NCBI GenBank assembly: GCA_964520325.1
Contig: CAZFOB010000008.1
Span: 82,477 to 146,476 of the forward strand
Reading direction: 5' to 3'
From: CAZFOB01 sp964520325
GTDB taxonomy: Bacteria; Actinomycetota; JAICYB01
DNA length: 64,000 nucleotides
This document shows positions 24,159-33,820 of the stretch, in pieces. The notes beneath the pieces are model-generated. The model was not told the origin of the DNA, searched no databases, and saw nothing but the letters and a program-made list of their open reading frames with translations. The translations under genes and the position numbers were made by a program. Each line of letters starts with the position of its first letter. Position 1 is the first letter of the stretch.

Positions 24159-25652
24159 TTACGCGAAGCGCTTCCTGACGAACATCGCCGCTCCGGCGAG
24201 TCCGAGACCGAACAGGATCGTCGCGATCGCCACGGGACCTGTGCGCGGCAGAGCCGGCTCGTCGGAAACAGGAACCGCAACCTGTGCCGCCGCCTGTGTC
24301 TCGACGGTGGGGTCGATCACCAGGTTGAACAGTCCGAGCGGAGCAACCTCGACACGCAGCGCTGACACACGCTGAGCCGCGGCGCTACCGTCGGCCTCGG
24401 CGTCCACCTGCGCAACTTCGCAGAGGCCGACGTCGATGCCCAGAGTGTTCAGAACCTGGTCGACAACGCCCTTGACCTGACCAACGAGGTCGCCGGCGAC
24501 AGGCACTGCTGTGCCGTTCACGAAGACGTTCTTGCCGTCAAGCGACATCGCAAGTGCGTCGCCTCCGACCTTCACGTCCGCGACGCTGCACGAGGAAGTG
24601 TTCTTCGCGGAACCCTTCGTGCCGCCCGCCTCGGAGTGCGAGGAGAGGTTGAGCAGACCGACGTCCACAAGACCGCCGAGCACGTTGAGCGACGCCATGC
24701 TCGCAACCGAATCGGCAACCGCAAGGCCGTCGTTGGTGCGAGCGGCCTTGGTGAAGTTCACCAGACCCTTCAGATCGGCGAGTGCGCCCTCGAGCAGGCT
24801 CGAGTTCAGCAGACCGGTGATCTGGCTGACGAGAGCGTCGACGTCGAGGAGACCGGTGAGTGCGCCTTCGACCGCGGCGGCGTCGTCGAGATCGCCAACG
24901 CTGCCGAGGCCAAGACCGCTCGTGAGGCTACCGAGCTGCCCGGCCGAACCCGTTCCCGTCAGATCACCGATGGTGCCGGTGAGCTGGTCGGCCAGATCTG
25001 CGCCAACACCGCTGGTCGCAAGGAGAGCCGTGAGGTCGTCCGTAAGTCCGTCGGTGAGGTCTGTGATCGTTGCCGTGAGCTGATCGACCAGGTCGGTCGC
25101 CACACCCGCGGGCAATGAGTCGAGCGAAAGGTCAACGCCAAGGTCGGCCAGCGTGCCACTGCCGTTCACGCCGGGGCCCTTGGAGATCGAAGCCTTCAGC
25201 GTTCCAACGGCTGCATCGACGAGGGGAAGGTCCGCTGACGGGATCTTCGCGGTCTGTACAACCTTCTCGAATGCTTGGCCAACGCTCGTCGCTTCGACCG
25301 AGTCGAGGTCGATCAGACCCTCGGCGAGAACTGAGCGCGCCTTGGTGCTCGACGCGTCGGCGTCCGCTGTGGTCTTGATGAACGTCTGGTCGATCACGCC
25401 GGGAAAGGCGCCCGACTGGCCGGGCACCGAGGCCCACACCGTGTCGAGAACACCTTGAAGAGCCGGAACTGCGGTGATCAGCGGTCGCACGTCAAGGGTG
25501 ACGCGGAGCGCATAACCCGTTCCCGTACCGGCGAACGAGTCGAGCTTTGCCGCTGAGGCCGGTCCTGCGACCGCGCCCCCAGCGAGAACGAGTACGAGTG
25601 AGGCGGCGGCAAAACCCCGCCAGACCTTACCCGCTCGAGTGGACTTTTCCAT
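24159..25652 (-). CDS. LPxTG-anchored cell-surface protein
   Basis: The 497 residues begin with a signal peptide (WRGFAAASLVLVLAGGAVAG, then PASA). A long region of low complexity rich in Leu, Asp, Thr and Gly follows, with many repeats of the type DLTDGLTDDLTALL, then a cysteine pair region (SSCSV, GLCEV). The end is a perfect sorting signal, LPRTG at about 468-472, a hydrophobic segment and RKRF. A sortase should therefore link it to peptidoglycan; none is in the window. AAGGAGG lies 7 bases before the ATG. The function is unknown, possibly adhesion or envelope structure. Confidence 0.88.
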   Translation of the reverse strand: MEKSTRAGKVWRGFAAASLVLVLAGGAVAGPASAAKLDSFAGTGTGYALRVTLDVRPLITAVPALQGVLDTVWASVPGQSGAFPGVIDQTFIKTTADADASSTKARSVLAEGLIDLDSVEATSVGQAFEKVVQTAKIPSADLPLVDAAVGTLKASISKGPGVNGSGTLADLGVDLSLDSLPAGVATDLVDQLTATITDLTDGLTDDLTALLATSGVGADLADQLTGTIGDLTGTGSAGQLGSLTSGLGLGSVGDLDDAAAVEGALTGLLDVDALVSQITGLLNSSLLEGALADLKGLVNFTKAARTNDGLAVADSVASMASLNVLGGLVDVGLLNLSSHSEAGGTKGSAKNTSSCSVADVKVGGDALAMSLDGKNVFVNGTAVPVAGDLVGQVKGVVDQVLNTLGIDVGLCEVAQVDAEADGSAAAQRVSALRVEVAPLGLFNLVIDPTVETQAAAQVAVPVSDEPALPRTGPVAIATILFGLGLAGAAMFVRKRFA

Positions 25653-25837
25653 TCCCTGCCTCCTTGTGGGCCGACAACCTGTACGTTGCCCTGTTTAACG
25701 ATAGGGTGGTGCTTCGGGGAACGGGTGGATGTCCCGCCCGCGTTTACCCTGGTCGCAGCCTTTTGACCGAGCGGGAGGCCTGGTTCACAATGGGTCTTCC
25801 CGCCGGAGCCTAGGCCGCGAAGGAGAAACCCAACATC

Positions 25838-26869
25838 GTGCTCGAAGGCGCATTCCAGTACCTCGGCCGTGATATGGCCGTCGATCTCGGCACCGCGAAT
25901 ACCCTTGTCTACGTACGGGGGCGGGGCGTTCTCCTCAACGAGCCCTCGGTCGTCGCGATCAATCAGAACACCGGTCACATCCTCGCCGTCGGCAACGAGG
26001 CGAAGCGGATGATCGGCCGGACGCCGGCTCACATCAAGGCAGTACGTCCGCTCAAGGACGGCGTCATCGCCGACTTCGACGTGACGGAGAAGATGATCCG
26101 GTACTTCATCCATCGAGTGCACCGGCGCCGCTGGGCTAAGCCGCGCATCGTGATCTGCGTTCCGTCGGGGATCACCGGCGTCGAGCAGCGCGCCGTCGAA
26201 GAAGCCGGCTACCAGGCCGGCGCGCGGCGTGTGCACATCATCGAAGAGCCGATGGCTGCCGCGATCGGCGCGGGCCTTCCGATCCATGAGCCGACCGGCA
26301 ACATGGTGGTTGACATCGGGGGAGGCACGACGGAAGTCGCGGTCATCTCGCTCGGCGGGATCGTCACGTCGATATCGCTTCGCACCGGAGGCGACGAACT
26401 GGACGAAGCGATCATCAACTACATGAAGAAGGAGTACTCACTCATGCTCGGCGAGCGCACCGCCGAGGAGATCAAGGTCGCGGTAGGTTCGGCATTCCCG
26501 CTTCCCGGTGAACCCCAAGCTGAGATCCGTGGACGTGATCTCGTCAGTGGCCTGCCGAAGAACATCATCATCTCCGCAGAAGAGGTTCGACGCGCGATCG
26601 AGGAACCGGTCACGCAGATCTGCGACGCCGTGAAGAACACGCTCGACCGCACGCCACCCGAGCTTGCCGCCGACATCATGGACCGCGGTCTCATCCTCAC
26701 CGGGGGCGGCGCGCTGCTGCGCGGCATCGACGAGCGGCTGAAGCACGAGACGGGCATGCCTGTTCACCTCGCTGAGAGCCCTCTGCACGCCGTCGTGCTC
26801 GGAGCGGGGCGGTGTCTCGAGGAGATCGATTCGCTGCGCAACGTCCTCATCACGTCGACGCGGCCTTAA
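25838..26869 (+). CDS. mreB: Rod shape-determining protein MreB
   Basis: Bacterial actin homologue whose filaments on the inner membrane face guide lateral cell-wall synthesis. The actin-fold motifs are clear: AVDLGTANTLVYV (phosphate 1), VVDIGGGTTEVAVIS (phosphate 2), EEPMAAAIGAGLP, and LTGGGALLRGID (adenosine). The GTG start has AAGGAG upstream. It is first in mreB-mreC-mreD-mrdA-rodA. The 185-base gap upstream holds the divergent promoters for this operon and the LPxTG gene; no other feature was recognised there. Confidence 0.97.
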   Translation: MLEGAFQYLGRDMAVDLGTANTLVYVRGRGVLLNEPSVVAINQNTGHILAVGNEAKRMIGRTPAHIKAVRPLKDGVIADFDVTEKMIRYFIHRVHRRRWAKPRIVICVPSGITGVEQRAVEEAGYQAGARRVHIIEEPMAAAIGAGLPIHEPTGNMVVDIGGGTTEVAVISLGGIVTSISLRTGGDELDEAIINYMKKEYSLMLGERTAEEIKVAVGSAFPLPGEPQAEIRGRDLVSGLPKNIIISAEEVRRAIEEPVTQICDAVKNTLDRTPPELAADIMDRGLILTGGGALLRGIDERLKHETGMPVHLAESPLHAVVLGAGRCLEEIDSLRNVLITSTRP

Positions 26870-26881
26870 GGCGGCCTCCTC

Positions 26882-27748
26882 GTGTGGCGGCGCACTCTGC
26901 GCGATCGTCTGTTCATCGCGTTCCTCCTTCTCGCCACGGTCACAGTGCTCACGCTCGATTTCCGCACCGGCGTCCTGGACGGGGTCGCCGGAGTCACAGC
27001 CCAGGTCTTCGGGACGTTCGAGCGGGGGATCCGCGGCTTCGTCCGGCCCTTTGAATCTGTGGTGCGCAGCATCGGAGACCTCGGCAGCCTTCGGGACGAG
27101 AACCGAAAGCTCCGCCAGGAGAACATCCGACTGCGTGTCCAGGCGGAGACATACCCCAACACCGTCCGGGAGTACGCGCGTATCAAACAACTTCTCGCGC
27201 TCGAAGCCAGCTCTGGCGTTCGAGCGGTGCATGCGAGGGTGATCGGTGCCTCGTTGTCCGGCCTCGAACGCTCTGCGACGATCGACAAGGGTTCTCAGTC
27301 GGGGATCGGCGAAGACCGCGCGGTGCTCGCAGCAGAGGGCTTGGTCGGCCGGGTGGCGTGGGCCGGAGGAAACTCGGCGAAGATCCTGCTTCTCACAGAC
27401 GCGCAGTCGGCGGTGGGCGTTCGGATCGGACAGTCCGGCGAGACGGGCCTCGTCCGCGGCACGGGTGGTCGCAATCTCGAGCTCGAGCTCGTGTCTCGCA
27501 CGGCGCTCGATCAGGGAGCAGTCAAGCCGGGCGACGAGGTGCTTACGTCGGGCTACCAGGGTGGGATCTATCCGGCCGGCCTTCCCGTCGGTCGCGTCGA
27601 GGACGTGAAACTCGCTGCGCGCGGCACGTCTTACACGATCACCGTGCAGCCGTATGTGCGTTTTTCGCAGCTCGACATCATCTCGGTCGCTGTTTCGACC
27701 ACCGAGGTCATCGAAGCGCCAACGTCGCCGACCCCCAAGCCCGATTAG
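26882..27748 (+). CDS. mreC: Rod shape-determining protein MreC
   Basis: Periplasmic/extracytoplasmic scaffold that activates PBP2-RodA. It has an N-terminal transmembrane helix (RLFIAFLLLATVTVLTL), a coiled coil (LRDENRKLRQENIRLRVQ, about residues 74-95) and two beta-barrel domains. VIGASLSGLERSATIDKGS and PGDEVLTSGYQGGIYPAGL are the family signature. The length of 288 is normal. The GTG start lies 12 bases after mreB, and the stop codon abuts the mreD ATG. Confidence 0.94.
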   Translation: MWRRTLRDRLFIAFLLLATVTVLTLDFRTGVLDGVAGVTAQVFGTFERGIRGFVRPFESVVRSIGDLGSLRDENRKLRQENIRLRVQAETYPNTVREYARIKQLLALEASSGVRAVHARVIGASLSGLERSATIDKGSQSGIGEDRAVLAAEGLVGRVAWAGGNSAKILLLTDAQSAVGVRIGQSGETGLVRGTGGRNLELELVSRTALDQGAVKPGDEVLTSGYQGGIYPAGLPVGRVEDVKLAARGTSYTITVQPYVRFSQLDIISVAVSTTEVIEAPTSPTPKPD

Positions 27749-28240
27749 ATGAGGCGATACGTTGTTTTCACGTTCGCGGCGGTTCTTGCGTTGCTGGTGT
27801 CGAGCGAGATGACGTTGTCGCTTCCATTGCTCGGGATGGGTCCCGATCTGTTGATCCTCGTCGTTGCGAGCTTCGCTATCGGCGAGCGTCCCCGCACGGC
27901 AGCGATGGCGGGTTTCTTTGCGGGTTTGCTGCGAGACATGCTGCTCACGACGCCAACCGGTCTGTCCGCGTTCGCGTACGCCCTTACCGCCTACGGCGTG
28001 GCTCTGATCGGGATCCCGCGAGGAGTAGGGCCCGTCGTCGGGACTTTTGCCGGCGCCACCGTTGTCTCGCAGTTGCTGTACGGGCTCGGAGCGGTATTCC
28101 TAGGCCCTCAGGTAGACGCGTCACCACTGCCGCGGATGCTCTTCATCACCACGGCGTACAATGCGCTCATATCCCCCTTGCTCATGCCGTTGTTGAGCCG
28201 TGTCGTGCGTGCCGAGGGTGGCGCCCCCGCCGTCGATTAG
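27749..28240 (+). CDS. mreD: Rod shape-determining protein MreD
   Basis: A 163-residue integral membrane protein with about five hydrophobic segments. It includes GPDLLILVVASFAIGERP and AAMAGFFAGLLRDMLL, typical of MreD. It is part of the elongasome and links MreC to the membrane. The start codon directly follows the mreC stop. Identification rests on hydropathy plus context because MreD is poorly conserved. Confidence 0.9.
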   Translation: MRRYVVFTFAAVLALLVSSEMTLSLPLLGMGPDLLILVVASFAIGERPRTAAMAGFFAGLLRDMLLTTPTGLSAFAYALTAYGVALIGIPRGVGPVVGTFAGATVVSQLLYGLGAVFLGPQVDASPLPRMLFITTAYNALISPLLMPLLSRVVRAEGGAPAVD

Positions 28241-28273
28241 GAGGGGCATGAACGGCACGAACAAAGGACAAGC

Positions 28274-30241
28274 GTGAGTCCGAACATCTCACCCATCAGG
28301 CTTGCTGTGATCAACCTGTTGGTGTTGTCCCTTCTCGTCACCCTCATGGGACGGCTGTGGTACCTACAGGTGCTCGCGGGCGGTGAGGCGCAGGAGCTCG
28401 CGGAGCGGACGTCGATCCGTTTCGTGTACGAGCAGGCGCCGCGCGGCTTCATGTTCGACAGAGAGGGGCGTGCCATCGCGCGCAACCGCACTGCCCTTAC
28501 CGTGGCTCTCGATGTGTCGCGAGTGCCCGAAGATCGCCAGGATCAGGTCATCCGCGACTTGGCCGCCGAACTCGACATGCAGACCTCGGAAGTGCGCGAC
28601 ATCGTGAACGACCCGCGCATCGGACCTCACACTCCCCGGCCGATCGCACTCGACGTCGACAAAGACGTGGTGATCAACCTTCGTGAGCGCCCCGAGCAGT
28701 TCCCCGGCGTAGTTCATCTCGAGATCCCGGTGCGTGAGTATCCGTTTGGCGCCTTGGCTTCACACCTGGTCGGCCACATCGGCGAGATCGGTGAAGAGGA
28801 GTTGAGCGATTCGGAAGAACGCGGTGTTCGCGCGAAGGAGGGCGGCACGACGGTTCGTCAGTACAGGCCGGGGGATCTGGTCGGCAAGGTCGGTGTCGAG
28901 AAGGTCTACGAAGACTGGCTGGCCGGCAAGGAAGGTGTTCGCCGGATCGCAGTGAATGTGCGTGGCGAGCCGGTCGAGGAAACGCGGGGCGATCCGCCGC
29001 AGCGCGGATGGGACGCGATCCTGACCATCGACGCGGCCGTGCAGAACGCGGCGGAGGATGCGCTCGAGAAGGGCATCAAGCTCGCGAAGGGCTTCAAGGA
29101 CGATGACGGCGAGAAGTTCAAGGCGCCGGCAGGCGCGGTCGTTGCCTTGGACCCGCGCAGCGGTGAAGTTCTCGCGCTCGCGTCCAATCCCGACTTCGAC
29201 CCGAACCTGTTCGTCGGCTCAACCCCGGCTAAGGAGCTCGCTCGGCTCAACGCACCAGATTCGAACAACCCGTTCTTGAATCGTGCGATCGCCGAGGCGG
29301 TGCCGCCCGGTTCGACGTTCAAGCCACTGACGGCCGCCGCCGCGTGGGACGTTCAGCCCGATCTTCGCGATCGAACGTTCCAGTGCCCGGGCTTCATGCG
29401 CATCGGGAACCGGACGTTCCGCGACTGGACGCCGAAGGGCCACGGCTCGGTTGGGCTGTCGCGTTCTCTTTCGGAGTCCTGCGACATCGTCTACTACTCG
29501 CTCGGCGTGGAGATGTGGCAGGACCGGAAGAAGCTCGGCGAGCACATCCAGGAGGTCGCACGAAACTTCGGGTTCGGTCAAAGCACCGATATCGACCTGC
29601 TCGGCGAGCCCGGCGGCCTTGTCCCCGACGCCGAGTGGAAGTGGAACCGCTTCTCGTACGCCCAGACGTACGATCGCCGTTGGTTCCCAGGCGACGCCGC
29701 CAACCTCGCGATCGGTCAGGGGTTCCTCCAAACCACGCCGCTCCAGCTGGCGAACGCCTACGCGGCCATCGCCAACCGTGGAACGGTCTACCGGCCGCAC
29801 GTCCTCAAGTGCCTTGCTCAACTCGATGTTTCCCGACCGACGGTGGTGGGCCAGTCATGCGAGAGCGGTGTCGTGCCGAAGTCGGCTGAGCCGAAGGTGC
29901 TCCAGCGCGTGAAGATCGCTCCGGGAGCTCTGTCGTTCATGGAGGGATCGATGAAAGGCACCGTGCAGGGTGACGGTACGGCGGCGTCTGCCTTCGAGGG
30001 GTTCCCGCTCGACCGCATCGACGTTGCCGGGAAGAGTGGCACGGCGCAGATGAAGCCGAGACAACCCTTTGCATGGTTCGCGGCGATCGCCAGAGCCGAG
30101 GACAAAGACATCGTGGTCGTTGCGCTCGTCGAAGAATCGGGGAGCGGCTCGCTGATCGGTGCACCGATCGTGCGCAAGGTGCTGGAACAGTACTTCGACG
30201 TGCGACAAGGCGCATTCAAAGCAGGAACGGCGGCCGATTGA
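28274..30241 (+). CDS. mrdA: Penicillin-binding protein 2, elongasome transpeptidase
   Basis: Class B PBP that cross-links peptidoglycan during elongation, partnered with RodA. It has a single N-terminal transmembrane helix (LAVINLLVLSLLVTLMGRLW), a pedestal domain, and the transpeptidase domain with SxxK in PPGSTFKP, the second motif as SESCD, where the usual SxN is SxC-D as in many actinobacterial class B PBPs, and KSG in VAGKSGTAQ. The length of 655 is normal. The GTG start follows AGGAGGGGC-like purines 16-20 bases upstream. Its TGA stop is the first base triplet of the repeat described next. Confidence 0.96.
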   Translation: MSPNISPIRLAVINLLVLSLLVTLMGRLWYLQVLAGGEAQELAERTSIRFVYEQAPRGFMFDREGRAIARNRTALTVALDVSRVPEDRQDQVIRDLAAELDMQTSEVRDIVNDPRIGPHTPRPIALDVDKDVVINLRERPEQFPGVVHLEIPVREYPFGALASHLVGHIGEIGEEELSDSEERGVRAKEGGTTVRQYRPGDLVGKVGVEKVYEDWLAGKEGVRRIAVNVRGEPVEETRGDPPQRGWDAILTIDAAVQNAAEDALEKGIKLAKGFKDDDGEKFKAPAGAVVALDPRSGEVLALASNPDFDPNLFVGSTPAKELARLNAPDSNNPFLNRAIAEAVPPGSTFKPLTAAAAWDVQPDLRDRTFQCPGFMRIGNRTFRDWTPKGHGSVGLSRSLSESCDIVYYSLGVEMWQDRKKLGEHIQEVARNFGFGQSTDIDLLGEPGGLVPDAEWKWNRFSYAQTYDRRWFPGDAANLAIGQGFLQTTPLQLANAYAAIANRGTVYRPHVLKCLAQLDVSRPTVVGQSCESGVVPKSAEPKVLQRVKIAPGALSFMEGSMKGTVQGDGTAASAFEGFPLDRIDVAGKSGTAQMKPRQPFAWFAAIARAEDKDIVVVALVEESGSGSLIGAPIVRKVLEQYFDVRQGAFKAGTAAD

Positions 30242-30301
30242 GCGACTGCGGAGCGCGCAGCGCGGAGCAAGCGAGAACCTGATGAGCGACTGCGGAGCGC
30301 G
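30239..30301 (+). repeat. 19-bp direct repeat at the mrdA-rodA junction
   Basis: TGAGCGACTGCGGAGCGCG occurs at 30239-30257 (beginning with the mrdA stop) and at 30283-30301. The second copy creates a nine-codon frame (ATG 30282 to TGA 30309-30311) that overlaps the rodA start as ATGA and could couple translation. The first ten bases recur at two other gene junctions in this window. Confidence 0.85.
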
Positions 30302-30307
30302 AAGCAG

Positions 30308-31489
30308 ATGAGTCTTTCCGGCGCCCTCGGTGTACATCCGCCGCGACGCGGACGCGGTGGTCTGCTGCGAGAGCTCGACCTCATCACGATCGGGGCGGTC
30401 GCCGGTTTGGTCGTGATGGGTCTGTTGGCGATCTTCACGGCCACCGTCGACCCCGAGCAGGGCACGCTTCTCGGTTTCCAAGCTTCGAGCGCGTTGTTCA
30501 ACCGCCAGCTCGTGTTCCTCGTACTCGCCGCAGCCACGATGGTGGCGGCAGTGTTCTTCGACTACCGCTACTTCAAGGTCTACGCGATCGTGATGTACCT
30601 CATCTGCGTCGTCCTGCTGATCGCTGTGCTTACTCCGATAGGCGACGTGACGCGGGGGTCGCAGCGGTGGGTCTCACTCGGGTTGTTCAAGCTGCAGCCG
30701 TCCGAGCTCTGCAAGCCCGTGCTCGTGGCGATGCTCGGCTCGTACATCTCGGACAAGCGGGGTTACCTCGGTTTCCCCGAGATCTTTCGGTGCGCGTTGC
30801 TGACGGTCCCGATGGCTGTGCTGATATTCGTCCAGCCGGACTTCGGATCGATGCTCGTGCTCATGTGGATCCTGCTGACGATGCTGATCATCGGCGGCGC
30901 CAACTGGCGCCATCTGGCCGTTCTGACGTTCACGGGGATCATCGGCGTGGTGTCGCTGTTCCAGCTCGGGATCATGCGCGACTACCAACAGCAACGTTTG
31001 GAGGCGTTCCTCGATCCCCGGAGCGACCAGTTCGGGGAGGGGTACAACTACCGTTTGACGCGCTTGGCCGTTGGCAACGGAGGGTTGTTCGGGAAGGGCA
31101 TCTTCTCGAAACGTGACCCGGTGAACCTCACCAATCTCGACTTCGTCCGGGAACAGCCGACGGACTTCGTCTTCACCGCGGTGGCGGAGCAGATGGGATT
31201 CGTCGGAGGTCTCACTTTGCTGTTCCTGTACGCCGTGCTGTTCGTCAGAGGGCTGCGTGCGGGGGCTATGGCCCGTGACGCCTTCGGGACACTCCTTGCC
31301 ACCGGGCTCGTGTCCTACATGGCGTTCCAGACCTTCGTGAACATCGGGATGACTGTGGGGCTTGTCCCGATCACGGGCATCCCGTTGCCGTTCGTGTCCT
31401 ATGGGGGGTCGTCCCTGCTGGTCTCGGCGCTCGGGGTCGGCGTGCTGCTGTCGGTCAGGATGCGCCGCTTCGCCAGAGCCCTGCCTTAG
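30308..31489 (+). CDS. rodA: RodA, SEDS-family peptidoglycan glycosyltransferase
   Basis: A 393-residue polytopic protein with about ten transmembrane segments. SEDS signatures are FKLQPSELCKPVLV, the catalytic-site region FVREQPTDFVF and GIPLPFVSYGGSSLLV near the C-terminus. It polymerises lipid II glycan strands with PBP2. Context (mre operon, mrdA) favours RodA over FtsW. The N-terminal 20 residues are Arg/Gly-rich and cytoplasmic. Confidence 0.96.
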   Translation: MSLSGALGVHPPRRGRGGLLRELDLITIGAVAGLVVMGLLAIFTATVDPEQGTLLGFQASSALFNRQLVFLVLAAATMVAAVFFDYRYFKVYAIVMYLICVVLLIAVLTPIGDVTRGSQRWVSLGLFKLQPSELCKPVLVAMLGSYISDKRGYLGFPEIFRCALLTVPMAVLIFVQPDFGSMLVLMWILLTMLIIGGANWRHLAVLTFTGIIGVVSLFQLGIMRDYQQQRLEAFLDPRSDQFGEGYNYRLTRLAVGNGGLFGKGIFSKRDPVNLTNLDFVREQPTDFVFTAVAEQMGFVGGLTLLFLYAVLFVRGLRAGAMARDAFGTLLATGLVSYMAFQTFVNIGMTVGLVPITGIPLPFVSYGGSSLLVSALGVGVLLSVRMRRFARALP

Positions 31490-31656
31490 CCTTGGGTAAG
31501 GACTATCCTTGAAGCAGATTTAGATCCATTGGACGGACCGTCCCGCGCCCAACCGCGCATCGAAGACTCGGGCGGCCCCAGAGATTTGCGTGCCGGACCG
31601 GAGGATGGAGCGCAGCGACTCCCCTGCAGGGCTCCGGGCACGGGGTAAGGAGCAGT

Positions 31657-33183
31657 TTGTCGCAGCAGAAGTCGAGGGGGCGCCGCGGACGGCGTCCCGG
31701 ACGGCGTCCGCCGTATACGCGACGGCGGCAACGAACCGACCGCGCTGAGCGCACGATGCTCATCGGCGGCACGCCTACACAGGTAGCGATCCTCGAGGAC
31801 GACGTCCTCGTCGAGACCTACGTCACCAAGACCTCACGGCAAAGCTTCATCGGCCACATCTACCTCGGCCGCGTCCAGAACGTCCTTCGGGGGATGGAGG
31901 CGGCGTTCCTCGATATCGGCCAGGCGCGCAACGCCGTGCTGTACATCGGCGAGGTCATGAACGAGGAAGAAGTCGAAGGCGAGGCGCCGGCGCCGCAGCG
32001 CATCGACGAGGTTCTCCAGAGCGGGCAGACGGTCCTCGTCCAGGTCACGAAGGACCCGATGGGTTCAAAGGGAGCCCGCCTCACGACCGAGGTTTCGCTG
32101 GCCGGTCGATATCTCGTCCTCGTCCCGCGTGGGTCCGGATACGGGATCTCGCGGCGGCTCGACGACAACGAGCGCCAGCGCCTGCGCGAGATCGCCAAGA
32201 GCATCCGGCCGGATGGGCACGGCGTCATCGTGCGAACGGCGGCCGAGGGAGTCGAGGAGGAGGAGCTGGCTCGTGATGTGTCTCGCCTCGTACGCCTCTG
32301 GGAGGAGATCGATGCGCGCGCTCAAAAGGGCTCGGCTCCCGAGGAGATCTACGTCGAGCCGGATCTGGTGATACGGGTCGTCCGGGACGTGTTCTCACGG
32401 GACTACGAGCGCCTCGTCATCGAGGATAAGGCGACCTACGACCGAGTTATCGCCTATCTCGGGGCCGTGGCCCCAGAACTCGCTGCGAAGGTGTTGCTCC
32501 ATCAGGGACCGGAGGCGCTCTTCGACGCGCTCTCAGTGACCGACCAGCTCCACAAGTCTTTGGACCGCAAGGTGTGGCTCCCATCCGGCGGCTACATCGT
32601 CATCGACCGGGCCGAAGCGCTCACCGTGATCGACGTGAACACCGGACGATTCGTCGGGAAGACGTCGCTTGAGGACACCGTGGTCACAACTAACCTCGAG
32701 GCCGCCGCCGAGGTCGTCAGGCAGCTGCGGCTGCGGGACATCGGTGGGATCATCATCATCGACTTCATCGACATGCTTCTCGCCCGCAACCGCGAGCAGG
32801 TGCTGACGCAGTTTCGTGACGAACTCGTCAAGGACAAGACCAAGACTCAAGTCATCGGCATCTCTCCGCTCGGCCTGGTCGAGATGACCAGGAAGAACGT
32901 CTCCGAGGGGCTGCTGGAGACGCTCGGGACGCCGTGTCCGACTTGCTCGGGCCGCGGGGTGGTCATCGAGGGAGTCCACGAGCACACACAGCAGGGGCCG
33001 CAATCGCAGCAGCCGCCTCAGCCGCCTCAGCCGAATGGGCCACAGCGACCGGATCGCGAGCAAGGCCAAGGGGGCCAAGGGGCCCAGCGACGCCGGCGGG
33101 GACGCCCCGCGGATCGCCCCCGCACTGCCGACGACCATGAGGAGCGCCAGGCGCCCGGGGCGCTCCCGGGTAAGTCCGGTTAG
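31657..33183 (+). CDS. rng: Ribonuclease E/G
   Basis: Endoribonuclease for rRNA maturation and mRNA decay. A short Arg-rich N-terminus precedes the S1 domain (SFIGHIYLGRVQNVLRGME). The catalytic DNase-I-like domain has the Mg2+ aspartates in TVIDVNTGRFVGK and IIIDFIDMLLARN, and the zinc-link CPTCSGRG is present. A Gln/Pro/Gly/Arg-rich tail of about 60 residues may bind RNA or partners. The 508 residues include no long C-terminal scaffold. The TTG start has AAGGAG 5-10 bases upstream. The 167-base gap before it could be a leader for autoregulation, but no clear structure was established. Confidence 0.95.
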   Translation: MSQQKSRGRRGRRPGRRPPYTRRRQRTDRAERTMLIGGTPTQVAILEDDVLVETYVTKTSRQSFIGHIYLGRVQNVLRGMEAAFLDIGQARNAVLYIGEVMNEEEVEGEAPAPQRIDEVLQSGQTVLVQVTKDPMGSKGARLTTEVSLAGRYLVLVPRGSGYGISRRLDDNERQRLREIAKSIRPDGHGVIVRTAAEGVEEEELARDVSRLVRLWEEIDARAQKGSAPEEIYVEPDLVIRVVRDVFSRDYERLVIEDKATYDRVIAYLGAVAPELAAKVLLHQGPEALFDALSVTDQLHKSLDRKVWLPSGGYIVIDRAEALTVIDVNTGRFVGKTSLEDTVVTTNLEAAAEVVRQLRLRDIGGIIIIDFIDMLLARNREQVLTQFRDELVKDKTKTQVIGISPLGLVEMTRKNVSEGLLETLGTPCPTCSGRGVVIEGVHEHTQQGPQSQQPPQPPQPNGPQRPDREQGQGGQGAQRRRRGRPADRPRTADDHEERQAPGALPGKSG

Positions 33184-33214
33184 ACTGTCCCTTTCCCGCA
33201 GGGAGCTTCCTGAC

Positions 33215-33529
33215 ATGTATGCCGTGATCAAGGCTGGTGGAAAGCAGTACAAGGTCGCCTCGGGCGACGTGATCGAGGTCAATCGCCTCGACGCGGCCGA
33301 GGGTGCAGACGTGTCGTTTCACCCTGTGATGGTCGTCGGCGACGGGAGCGTGAAGGCGCGCCCGGCGGAGCTCGAAGGCGTGGCCGTCACGGGTAAAGTG
33401 CTCGGGCACAAGCGAGGCGTGAAGATCCGCGTCTTCAACTACCACCGCAAGACGGGCTGGAAGCGCACGATGGGCCACCGCCAAGAGCTGACGGTCGTCG
33501 AGATCGGCCAGATCGAAGGGGTCGGCTGA
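33215..33529 (+). CDS. rplU: 50S ribosomal protein L21
   Basis: A 104-residue ribosomal protein. It opens MYAVIKAGGKQYKVASGDVI and ends with the KTGWKRTMGHRQELTVVEI family block. A probable -10 box TAGACT (33181-33186) overlaps the RNase E/G stop, so L21-L27 can also be transcribed separately. A small TCCC-GCA-GGGA hairpin lies in the 25-base leader. The stop overlaps the rpmA start (TGATG). Confidence 0.97.
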   Translation: MYAVIKAGGKQYKVASGDVIEVNRLDAAEGADVSFHPVMVVGDGSVKARPAELEGVAVTGKVLGHKRGVKIRVFNYHRKTGWKRTMGHRQELTVVEIGQIEGVG

Positions 33530-33783
33530 TGGCTCACAAAAAGGGTGGCGGCTCCTCGCGCAACGGACGCGACTCGAACCCGAAGTTCCTCGGCGTCAAG
33601 GTATTCGGGGGCGAGGCTGTGAAGTCGGGATCGATCATCGTGCGTCAGCGGGGGACGAAGATCCACCCGGGACCGCAGGTCGGCCGAGGCGGCGACGACA
33701 CGCTCTTCTCCAAGGCCGAAGGGTCCGTGCGCTTCTACTCTTCGCGCGGCCGCAAGTACGTCACGGTCGACGCTCCGTCGTAG
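33529..33783 (+). CDS. rpmA: 50S ribosomal protein L27
   Basis: An 84-residue ribosomal protein whose N-terminus reaches the peptidyl-transferase centre. It begins MAHKKGGGSSRNGRDSNPK directly, so no Firmicutes-type cleavable N-terminal extension is present, and continues with IIVRQRGTKIHPG. It is coupled to rplU. Confidence 0.98.
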   Translation: MAHKKGGGSSRNGRDSNPKFLGVKVFGGEAVKSGSIIVRQRGTKIHPGPQVGRGGDDTLFSKAEGSVRFYSSRGRKYVTVDAPS

Positions 33784-33820
33784 AGCGGTCCAACCGGTTC
33801 CTGCCCGAGGTGGGTGAGCG